Shown: piece after piece, positions 7,828 through 16,240 of the stretch
Numbering within the stretch: position 1 is the first letter of the stretch
Layout: the number at the start of each line of letters is the position of its first letter
Origin: Adineta steineri
Lineage: Eukaryota > Rotifera > Eurotatoria > Adinetida > Adinetidae
Assembly (NCBI GenBank): GCA_905250115.1
Contig: CAJNOI010000042.1
Span: 1-64,000 of the forward strand
Length of the DNA: 64,000 bases
Direction of reading: 5' to 3'
Made by a program: the position numbers and the translations under genes
Notes under the pieces: model-generated
Databases searched by the model: none
The model's input: only the letters and a program-made list of their open reading frames with translations
Told to the model about the DNA's origin: nothing

Positions 7828-9213
7828 ATGGCCATTGAGTTCATGAAAAACACACCTTTTAAACATTACCAATTAGCTGTAGAGAAAAAGCTAGCTGATG
7901 AGTTCTTTGAAATGCAAAAAAGGGCAAACCTTCAAGACAATAATTATAATACATTATGTGTATTTGTTTTTGAATGGAACAACAATGAAGAAAAAGAAAT
8001 GGAACTTGATTCTGAAATGTATGACAAGTATTTATCTTATCTACCATGTAAGAAACAGTGCTGGCAAACGATGATGACGGTATCGGAACGGTGCCTAACT
8101 ATATCAAATAATCGTACTTTTTTATTTAATTTCTGTACACGCCCAAGCTCAAATGACCATTTTATCGTTATGCTGTTTAATCATACAAAAACCAATGGTT
8201 GTTGGATCGAAAATCTAACTTCGCAAGTTGTTACCACAAATTTTGCATTTTTACCCGGTTTTTCCATAACACTGAGTGATCCCAATGATGTCACATGCCC
8301 TTCCGATAATCCAATGCAAGGCAAATTCAGAAATTTGGCCAGAAGATTTTTCCGGTCACAAGATGAACAAAAATCTCCACCACTAATACCATCTTCTGCA
8401 GGTTTCCAATTTAATCCAGATGATGCTGTACCAGAAATTTTCGAGTATCTGCGGATACCTAGTTTCAGTGGGAAACATGACAAATTTGTCATACAGATCA
8501 CATCAATAGTATTATTTGGACTGAGAAAAGGATTGTCTGAGAAGTACATTACCGATATATCTCGTATTTTCTTAAGACATAAATGCCGTGATCGTAGTGA
8601 TCCATCGCTGTATTATAAATCACTCATTCATCTCTGGTCATTAGAACAGCCAGCATTTTATAATTTAATTAACAAAGCATTGGCTGAAGCTAATCAGGAT
8701 GATTTACATTTGTTACGCTATATTATTTATGATTATTTTATGCTGTTTTGGACGAAGGCTATTCCTTATTATGCTGGTATTTTATACCGAGGCATACATG
8801 TACCGGATGAAATTATCAATGAATTATATGAATTTATTGGTAAGACAATATGTTTCACATGCTTTACATCTACAACAAAAAACAGAAGAAGGGCCGATCT
8901 GGGTGGTAATGTTTTATTCATAATTGAAACAATATCATCTTACAGACAGGATATAGCGGGAAACAATTCAAATGCAGATATATCAACTATCTCACAATTT
9001 CCAGAAGAAGAAGAAGTACTCTATCCACCTTTGACTTCGTTTATATTAATGGACATTCAGAAAGAAAAGGATCTATATGTCATCAGATTAACAGAAGTTA
9101 GTGGTTGCTCCCATATGTTAGCGTTTTTTCATGATTTGAACAGACGTCGGACACCAAATAGTGTTTTTACTGGTCTACACTTTTCATATCACACATCATC
9201 TTATGGTACATAA
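7828..9213 (+). CDS. Mono-ADP-ribosyltransferase (R-S-ExE type) with unknown N-terminal domain
   Basis: Intronless, 461 residues from the ATG at 7828 (context CACAATGG). The same frame is open from an ATG at 7705, which lies inside the preceding gene and gives 502 residues. Residues about 60-175 form an unrecognised N-terminal region with several Cys and Trp. The C-terminal half carries a complete ART signature: ILYRGI (Arg321), FTCFTSTTKN (Ser348) and PEEEEVLYPP (Glu394-x-Glu396 before VLY). Such enzymes use NAD+ to modify arginine side chains; no signal peptide is evident, so it is probably cytosolic. The first gene's frame ends within 51 nt upstream of this ATG, and an A8 run followed by T6 lies at about 7758-7773, so a one-base indel could have split a longer gene. 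Two separate genes remain the simplest reading of the sequence as given. Confidence 0.75.
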   Translation: MAIEFMKNTPFKHYQLAVEKKLADEFFEMQKRANLQDNNYNTLCVFVFEWNNNEEKEMELDSEMYDKYLSYLPCKKQCWQTMMTVSERCLTISNNRTFLFNFCTRPSSNDHFIVMLFNHTKTNGCWIENLTSQVVTTNFAFLPGFSITLSDPNDVTCPSDNPMQGKFRNLARRFFRSQDEQKSPPLIPSSAGFQFNPDDAVPEIFEYLRIPSFSGKHDKFVIQITSIVLFGLRKGLSEKYITDISRIFLRHKCRDRSDPSLYYKSLIHLWSLEQPAFYNLINKALAEANQDDLHLLRYIIYDYFMLFWTKAIPYYAGILYRGIHVPDEIINELYEFIGKTICFTCFTSTTKNRRRADLGGNVLFIIETISSYRQDIAGNNSNADISTISQFPEEEEVLYPPLTSFILMDIQKEKDLYVIRLTEVSGCSHMLAFFHDLNRRRTPNSVFTGLHFSYHTSSYGT

Positions 9214-9330
9214 TTAAACAGAATCCATGAATATATCGTATTTTGAACTGTCTCGCTTCTTGTTTTTCTTATTAAATATCTTAGAGTGCTAATGTATTGT
9301 ACGTCGTGAGGGTGGTTGTAGGTGTGGGTG

Positions 9331-9385
9331 TGAGTCAAGCAAAATACGATCTAGATTTCGACCTTGCTTAAGGATCTCGTCAGGT
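9331..9385 (+). repeat. Direct repeat, copy 1 (partner 9507-9560)
   Basis: GAGTCAAGCAAAATACGA followed by TTGCTTAAGGATCTCGT recurs at 9507-9560 with about six substitutions in 55 nt. Each copy follows a GGTGTGGGTG-like or AGGTGTAAG motif. It may mark a tandem duplication of one old element. Confidence 0.7.
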
Positions 9386-9506
9386 AGTTATGACTGTATA
9401 ACTATCAAAATGATCGGAAGATCACAGATAAGTTAATTAATCTACATTTTGAACGATAACTTCTTAGAGAAGAAGCATTGAACTCGTAGATATCCATATA
9501 ATAGGT

Positions 9507-9560
9507 GTAAGTCAAGCAAACTACGACCCAGATTCCGATCTTGCTTAAGGATCTCGTTAG
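9507..9560 (+). repeat. Direct repeat, copy 2 (partner 9331-9385)
   Basis: Second copy of the GTCAAGCAAANTACGA...TTGCTTAAGGATCTCGT unit, 176 nt downstream of the first and in the same orientation. Confidence 0.7.
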
Positions 9561-9708
9561 GCAAATTTGGAATTATATTCTTGCATTGGCGTGTGGGTGT
9601 GTATTATGTAAATGAATTCCTAGGACTATTGTTTCGACCTTTTTCAAGGGTCAAATCATCACATAGGAGGTAAAATACAATCTATTAAGAAAATGAAGCT
9701 CTCACGAC

Positions 9709-9779
9709 GGTGGATGTGGGTTCGATTATTGACTTGAAAAAATATTCACACCCATACCCACACCCACCTCACACTCAAT
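9709..9779. repeat. Telomere-like hairpin element 6
   Basis: G-rich left arm CGGTGGATGTGGGTTCG near 9717 and C-rich right arm CACACCCATACCCACACCC at about 9748-9768, with an AT-rich spacer. Confidence 0.75.
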
Positions 9780-9853
9780 CTACATTAAAATATTCTTTTA
9801 TTGAATAAATATGAGAAAAATTGTTTGGACTTTTATTTTAAATTAGAAACAAA

Positions 9854-10037
9854 TCAATTTTCAGTTTTAGTCCAACCATCGTCGATATTATCAATTTTAT
9901 CAGTAAGATTTAGACATAAAAAAACTCTTTTTCCATTAGTTCTACTACCAAGTAATGTTTTTATTATCAATGAGTCATGACGTTTATATTCATAAAAGCC
10001 GATAAGGAGACATTCATTTCTTCTACCAACTTCTATT
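9854..10037 (-). pseudogene. Minus-strand coding remnant, family unknown
   Basis: A frame of about 60 codons on the minus strand reads like protein: RRNECLLIGFYEYKRHD, then IIKTLLGSRTNGKRVFLCL, then DNIDDGWTKTEN and a stop at 9854-9856. It has an in-frame TGA just upstream (near 10033-10035) and no start codon, so it is either a terminal exon or a relic. It lies immediately before the NHL gene on the other strand. I do not recognise the family. Confidence 0.3.
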
Positions 10038-10044
10038 CAACGGC

Positions 10045-12676
10045 ATGGCAATGGCAAACAACAAAACACAATGTTTTACATGCAAGAAAGAAAAAATAAC
10101 TTATCCTTGTAAAGGATGTTCAAAAGAATTTTGTTTTACGGACTTAGCAGAACATAAACGAATATTAAATGATGAATTAAATTATATTATTAATAATTAT
10201 GATCAATTTAAACAAACAATTAATGAACAAAAACAAAACCTACAAAATCAGGCATTAGTAAAACAAATTGATCAATGGGAAATAAATTCAATTGAGAAAA
10301 TTCAACAAAAAGCACAAGAGTACAGAGAAATCCTCATTAAATCATCACAAACATTTATTAATGATATTGAAACGAAATTTAATAATTTAAGTGAACAAAT
10401 AAAACAAATCAGTGAAGAAAATGAATTTAACGAAATTAATTTAAATTATTTAACAAATCAATTACGAAAAATTACAGAAGAATTAAATAATCCACCAAAT
10501 ATTCCTATTAAATCACACTCACAATCATTTATTAATGAAATTTCAATTATTTCAACAAGAAGTAAGTTTTTTTTATAAACAATTGTCATTGTTTATAATA
10601 TTGTGCTGAAAAACTATAAAAACCAAGAAAAATAATGTCCAAAAAAATAAAAAAAATTGAGAATACTACTGATTTATTTAACCCTTTGGGGACCGGTTTA
10701 ATTTTAAAGGAAACTAAGCTTTTTTATTTTTGTTTTTACTTTCTAAAACACATGAAAAGAGTTTATATTTATTTAAGAACGGCTTAAAGTAAGATATTTT
10801 TTAAAATATGCATCGACACATAGACCAACATTAGCGTTTAGTATAATTTTTGAAACTTCATTATCTGACGAATTTTTGCGATGTGCCATTTTTCAATGAG
10901 ATCGAAAGTAAAATGTTGCGAAGTTGATCCTTTCGAAAATACTTATTGCTTCTATTAGGTAACAGCTAAAGATAGTTGTATGCGATAAACACAGTTCATT
11001 TATTATGAAAAGTGAAAGACTATATATTCGTTCTGGACTGGATCAACAAGAACAGCATAGGAAGATCCATATGAGGTAATGGAAGAGAATCGAACTATAC
11101 ATATGATATAAAGGAAGAAAACACGACGTCATGGAAGAATATAGAAGATCGAAAAGTACATATAACATAAGAAAAGAGTACATAATGTAAATTTATGAAA
11201 AGAATCGTTAGGACGCACATATGCGTCAGCGGTCCTCAAAGGGTTAATCAATAACAATAAAATTGGTAGAAATAGAATATTGAATTTATTTCTATGTAAA
11301 AAAAGAATGATAAAATATGAAATAATATTAAATTAAGAAAAAAATTTCCCCAAAGATTCAAAGAATATGTTTGACTGCGAAAAGCAAGATTGAACAATTT
11401 TCCAATCTTTATTTAACAAAAAAAAATCATTGAAATCTTTTATCTTTTCGATTTTTCTTTTCAAAACAAAATATTTCTTCGATTCATTTTACAAAATTTT
11501 AATTAGAAAACCACTGACAGATTTTTATTTTTTTTTCTTTTCAAAACGATTTCTTTTTATTTTCCAAATACAAAACTGCAAATTCTTTACGCTCTTTTTC
11601 CGTAGAATTTTTTTCAAAATTCAACAAAAATATCAAATACAATCTATCTTTTCATTACACATTTTTATCAGTAATTCATTCAAAACTCAACTTTGACAAA
11701 AACAAAATCAAAGTTTTATTTAAAATTAGTCTTTTTTTTTTCTTTTTTTCATTAAAATTTTTATTTTCATCCGTTTCTAGAACCAAAATTCAACAAATGG
11801 AAACAGAATGCCATTACTGTGGCTGGTGGGAATGGAGAAGGACAGAAATTAAATCAACTCTCTCTTCCTGGAGGAATCTTTGTTGATAAAAAGAAAAATA
11901 TTTTCATTGCTGATCTTGACAATCATCGTATTGTTGAATGGAAACATAATGCGAAGGAAGGGCAAAGCATTGCAGGTACAAATAGAGAAGGAAATCGAAT
12001 GGATCAATTGAATGAGCCAACACATGTTATTGTTAATCAACAAAATCATTCGATCATTATTGCTGATTTTCAAAACAGACGAGTGATGCAATGGTTGAAT
12101 CAAAGTCAACAAATTCTCATTCAGAATATTGACTGCTATGGCTTGGTAATTGATAAGCATGGATTTCTTTATGTTTCTGATGGTAAGAAAAATGAAGTGA
12201 GACGATGGAAAATGGGCGAATACAATGAAGGAATTATAGTGGCAGGTGGAAATGGAAAAGGAGATCAACTTAATCAACTTGATTGCCCTACTTTTATGTT
12301 TGTTGATGACGATCAAACTGTTTATGTATCAGATCAAAACAATCATCGTGTGATGAAATGGAGAAAAGATGCTAAACAAGGAAGAATTGTGGCTGGAGGA
12401 AATGGTGAAGGAAGAAATTCCAATCAATTGTTTTCGCCTGAAGCAGTAATTGTTGATGATTTTGGTCAAGTTTATGTGGCAGATCATAGGAATCATCGAG
12501 TAATGCGTTGGTGTGAAGGAAAAGAAAAAGGTGAAGTTGTTGTCGGTGGCAATGGTAGCGGAAATCAGTCAAATCAATTGAATGGTCCGAACGGTTTATC
12601 TTTTGATGATGAAGGAAATCTTTATATTGCTGATCATTTTAATCATCGAATTGAAAAGTTTGAAATAATTTTGTGA
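10045..12676 (+). CDS. B-box-like/coiled-coil/NHL-repeat protein, two exons
   Basis: Exons 10045-10561 and 11781-12676, joined at GTAAGT...TTTCTAG in phase 1, give 470 residues. Residues 8-36 hold a small zinc-binding module (CFTCKK...CKGCSKEFC...DLAEHK) like a degenerate B-box. Residues about 40-160 are a Gln/Glu/Lys-rich coiled coil. The second exon encodes six NHL blades with the repeated cores LPGGIFVD..NIFIAD, PTHVIV..SIIIAD, LVID..LYVSD, PTFMFVD..VYVSD, PEAVIVD..VYVAD and PNGLSFD..LYIAD, predicted to form a six-bladed propeller. This resembles TRIM-NHL architecture without an evident RING. Bdelloids have large families of such genes; ligands are unknown. The splice join is supported because the sequence after it (PKFNKWKQNAITVAGGNG) continues directly into the first blade. 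The intron is long (1,219 nt) because it carries a MITE. Confidence 0.88.
10682..11243. mobile_element. piggyBac-like MITE inside the NHL gene intron
   Basis: TTAA (10678-10681) precedes CCCTTTGGGGACCG and CGGTCCTCAAAGGG precedes TTAA (11244-11247). The 14-nt terminal repeats differ at one position. The TTAA target site and CCCTTTG ends are the hallmark of the piggyBac superfamily. The 562-nt interior has no transposase frame but includes ATATGCGTCAGCGG next to the right end. It lies wholly within the intron, so splicing should be unaffected. Confidence 0.88.
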
Positions 12677-13527
12677 ATGAAATTTTGGCTTTGAAAAGAA
12701 GGAATGAATTGTTTTAATAAAAAAATAACGAAGAAATATCTTTTTGGTTTTTTTTCTTCAAAATTGAATTTAATTTGATAATTTTGATTAAAAAATTTCG
12801 AATAAATAAATGTTATATTCTTCATCTTTTGTTGATTTTTGTCGAGTTTTATAAAAGATAGAAAAATATTCTGTAATTTGAATTGGATTAAATAAAAGTG
12901 ATTCGCAAAGAAGGTTTTATGTTAGATAAAGTTGTATTTGAATATTCTTATTTGATGAAACTAATCAAATATGTAACATGTTACAGCATAAAAATAAAGA
13001 TACTTCAACGTAGTTTTTTTAATGTATTCACACTTTTTTGAGTGGGAAACCGTAAGAAATAGAATGCCTCTCTAATCAATTGTATTATTCATCAGATTTG
13101 AATTTTAGTTGTATTTGCACATAACTATTGTATCGATAGTTACAGAATTTTGATAAATTGACAACTATAGCCGTTAAATATTGTACTCAAAATAGCAAAA
13201 AGAAAATATATTCATCATAACCGATCACAGAAATTTGTTAATTTAGTTTATTTTTCAAAACGAAAATTCCATCGAAAAATAAAAAATAAAATTTTTGATT
13301 TATCATGATATGTTTTTCATTAATCCATATGTGAAAACATAGAATATGGTTTAAATATATTGTTTTTCTGATTTATCAATGGAATCATTTAGATCACGAT
13401 GCTGCTCTTTTATAGATTTGATTTCCGAAAGACAACACAAACATGATAAAATAATAATTTATATAACAAAATTGTATTGCTGATTAAACGCATAAGTAGA
13501 TTTTAATGCTTTAAATTGATCTTGAGC
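12677..13527. other. Intergenic, no gene recognised
   Basis: Very AT-rich. It holds the 3' UTR of the NHL gene (AATAAA-type signals near 12800 and 12890) and probably the 3' end region of the convergent minus-strand gene. No repeats of note. Confidence 0.5.
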
Positions 13528-14171
13528 TCATTGCATACTACTAATCTTTTTTCTATATGATTTTAGATATGAACGTGCATAAAATCCAATAAAAAGTGCA
13601 ATAATGAAAGCCATTGGAAGAGTAATAGGATAACTAAGATCTGATGCAATTTCAAATGCAAATAAAAAATCTACAAGTGTACCGAAACTAAAAAATCTAA
13701 TTTTAATCATTGGATAAAATACTATTAATGACGCTAGAACAACTTTTATTGCTGAATATTGTCTATCACAAGTTATATGACTAGTTAAACCGTCAAATAA
13801 ACATGTATAAATAAATTGAGAATTATATTTATAATTAATTATATATATTGGATAATATAAAAGATGTTCTGGTTTTGAATTCATTATTAAATAAAATGAA
13901 TCAATTCGAGGTTTTTCAAATTTAGAATAAATCTAATTGATAGACGAATAAAAATAATAATATGTAATTCATTTAAAAATTACATAGAAATGAATATGAT
14001 CATTTTTAACTAACTACTTTTCTGTTCAATTTTGAAATACGACGAACAAATATCTTCATTTATTGTGCTTAGAGAAATTTTACCGTAAAAATAAGGTACT
14101 CTCTGTTTAATTAAGGAGATTGATGAAAGTTTAGAAAAAAAGACAATGAATGCGAATAATTGGAATTGATG
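13528..14171 (-). CDS. Small tetraspan-like membrane protein (5' end uncertain)
   Basis: The main exon (13528-13884 or slightly longer) encodes 118 residues with hydrophobic segments at about 45-62 (IKVVLASLIVFYPM), 65-82 (FFSFGTLVDFLFAF) and 86-105 (ITLPMAFIIALFIGFYA), ending in a basic tail. A second minus-strand block at 14010-14160 encodes QFQLFAFIVFFSKL, a candidate first TM segment, and could be the upstream exon, giving four TM helices. A GLTSHITC motif sits where claudin-like proteins have GLW..C. The layout parallels the relic at 641-1335. The upstream exon begins right at a telomere-like element (14172-14226), so the native 5' end may be missing. The exon join is not resolved, and both the tetraspan assignment and function are uncertain. 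Confidence 0.4.
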
Positions 14172-14226
14172 ATCAAGGGTGGATGTGGGTAGATCCGAAT
14201 AAAGTGACACCCACACCAACCCTCAA
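14172..14226. repeat. Telomere-like hairpin element 7
   Basis: Left arm GATCAAGGGTGGATGTGGGT and right arm ACACCCACACCAACCCTCAA with about 20 nt between. It borders the candidate first exon of the minus-strand tetraspan-like gene. Confidence 0.8.
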
Positions 14227-15426
14227 AAAGATGCCTGATGCTTCAGTTTATTCGTTTTCTTTACTCAAACAAAACTAATGATTAAACTATTTGATAAACT
14301 AAATATCTTAACCTGTAATCAAAAGAGTTTATTCTAATTGAATGAATATATAAGACATGTCAGTTCATTTGTCAATAAAATGATTTATGCGAGCTATTGT
14401 AGACGCGGGACGATAAACTTACTTCATGATACTAGAAGTTGAACAGAGTTATCTAAAAAAGTAACTACGCAGTCTTTGACTGAGGATTATTTTTGATATA
14501 AACAGAATAAAGAGCTACGGGTTTTGCCGTTCGAAAGAGGCTGTGTCGCTACATAGTTCCGTGTACTACTTTACAACTTCAAGTGATTACAAAATAATCA
14601 GTCAGTAATGTTCGGAAAAATAATGATAATTCCATTAATGTGACATCGGGCTGTATGATCGAAAAATTACTCAACAATCTTTAATTACTAATAATTCTTG
14701 AGAGTGTGGATGTGGGTGGATGTAGGCGCTAGGTGAATACAACATTCATACCCATATCGATTCACACCCTCAACTTCGTTTTTGTGAAACATAATCTAAA
14801 ATAAGTATTGAAGAGTCTAAAAGCATAAATTCTCTCTCCCCCACAGACTGTAACAGACGTAACTATGAAAACATTATTCCACATTTTTAATGTCGAAGCG
14901 ATTGCTGTGAAGGATTTTTTTCTATTCTTTTAAAAATAATCGACAACGTATCTTTTTTTTGTTTCTATTTACGGGACAACGATGGAAGAAAATGAATAGT
15001 GTTATTTTGTATCAATAGCTGTTGAAAAATTCATTGTTGTTAAGATTCAGATGAGATTTTCATCGAGAAACAAAATAGTGTTAACAAATTCATCTTCTTT
15101 GAAGAAGAATCATTTTGTGTCTTTCAGTTTTAATCTCCTTGGTGTTTCAAATGCATAGTAACACAATTCACAACTTCACAATAAATTACATCGACGACGA
15201 TTGAGAATGTGTGCACGTCATACTTTTTTTCTTCTGTAGTAGTTATGACGTGCATTACTGTTGAGTAAATAAAAGTAGAAAAAAATTCACACAAATTATA
15301 CATTGGCTTCTTTGCGTATGAAGTTTCTTTTTCTCTACTCAGGCAACTTTGTCCTAGATTGTGATAAAGCCTAAAATTTTTCAAAAAATATTAATAATCT
15401 CGTTTTTTTAGTTAAATAAAAAGCAA
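14227..15426. other. Intergenic, no gene recognised
   Basis: Contains one telomere-like hairpin (14697-14774). A minus-strand open frame at 15130-15384 has no family features. No RNA genes were seen. Confidence 0.5.
14697..14774. repeat. Telomere-like hairpin element 8
   Basis: Left arm CTTGAGAGTGTGGATGTGGG and right arm CATACCCATATCGATTCACACCCTCAA; spacer about 25 nt. Confidence 0.75.
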
Positions 15427-16096
15427 ATGATTGGTGTTCCTCCAAGTGCAAATGCAATTAAGGTGCCGACAGTTCCAAGTGAGTGTAAAACTTATTGTAT
15501 TTCTATGCGATAACCATACTAATCTTTGTTTTTAAATATAATAGCTGGATGCTGTAGAAAAGGATTTGATTCAACTTATCCACAACGTCTAAATGGAATA
15601 ATTACAAAAGATGAATTTGAAGACTCAATTAAAAATATTAATAGAGCAAAATCTTTCAGAATAACTTTAATTATTTGTGCTCTTATTTCTGTTTTAATTA
15701 TCATGGGAAGTATTGCATTATTTATCGTTAATAGTAAGACAATTGATAGCTCTGGTAAACGAGGATCAACTCAATTAATTGGCATTGGATTAGGAATTCT
15801 TGCTGTTGGAATATTGTTTTGGCCAATTTCATTTTTCGTTACACGAATGCTTATTCCATTAATGATGCGACGATCAATTGCTAAAGAATCAAATAAATAT
15901 TCTTTGCGATCACCAAAACCATGCAGTTGGCGATTGAATGCTGTTAGGTGGTGGGGTGGACGATCTTCGCACGGTCGGAGAAGTGGACTCATTTATAGCG
16001 TGAGTATATTTGCTTCGTGCTAAAAGTAATTTAAAAATAACATTAATCTACTTTTAGATATTGATTGATATTGGGAATTCGACAGTTCCTCAATAA
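15427..16096 (+). CDS. Two-TM protein, family unknown; in-frame stop before a zinc-ribbon-like tail
   Basis: Three exons: 15427-15478, 15545-15999 and 16058-16096 (GTGAGT..ATAG and GTGAGT..TTTTAG introns), giving 181 residues. The N-terminus is followed by GCCRKGFDSTYPQRL, a Cys pair that could be acylated. TM helices lie at about 49-70 (ITLIICALISVLIIMGSIALFI) and 86-109 (LIGIGLGILAVGILFWPISFFV). Then comes a basic, Trp-rich tail (CSWRLNAVRWWGGR). Exon 3 ends at TAA 16094-16096, but the same frame continues for 47 more codons to a TAA at 16238-16240. That extension contains CFQC...CVSC, a C-x2-C-x12-C-x2-C zinc-ribbon pattern. The extension looks coding, so the first TAA may be a nonsense change, a readthrough site, or skipped by alternative splicing. 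I do not recognise the family. Confidence 0.65.
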
Positions 16097-16240
16097 ACAT
16101 CAGTTAATTTAGGACAAAATTACTCGTTACCACCTCTGCTATCTCCTGATGAATCAGTTATACAATTTTGCTTCCAGTGTAGAGAATCTCGAAAAAATAA
16201 AACAGAAAATTTTTGTGTGTCGTGTGATCAGTCTCTTTAA
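16097..16240 (+). other. Zinc-ribbon-like coding extension beyond an in-frame TAA
   Basis: In frame with the preceding exon and free of stops until 16238-16240. It reads GQNYSLPPLLSPDESVIQFC and then FQCRESRKNKTENFCVSC. The spaced CxxC pairs and the lack of low complexity argue that this was, or is, translated. Confidence 0.5.

Larger units (their letters stand above)
9214..9853. other. Intergenic region rich in telomere-like half-elements
   Basis: Contains G-rich half-elements at 9306-9334 and 9590-9603, a complete hairpin at 9709-9779, and a diverged direct repeat pair (9331-9385 and 9507-9560). No gene was seen between the ART stop and the minus-strand relic that starts at 9854. Confidence 0.6.
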
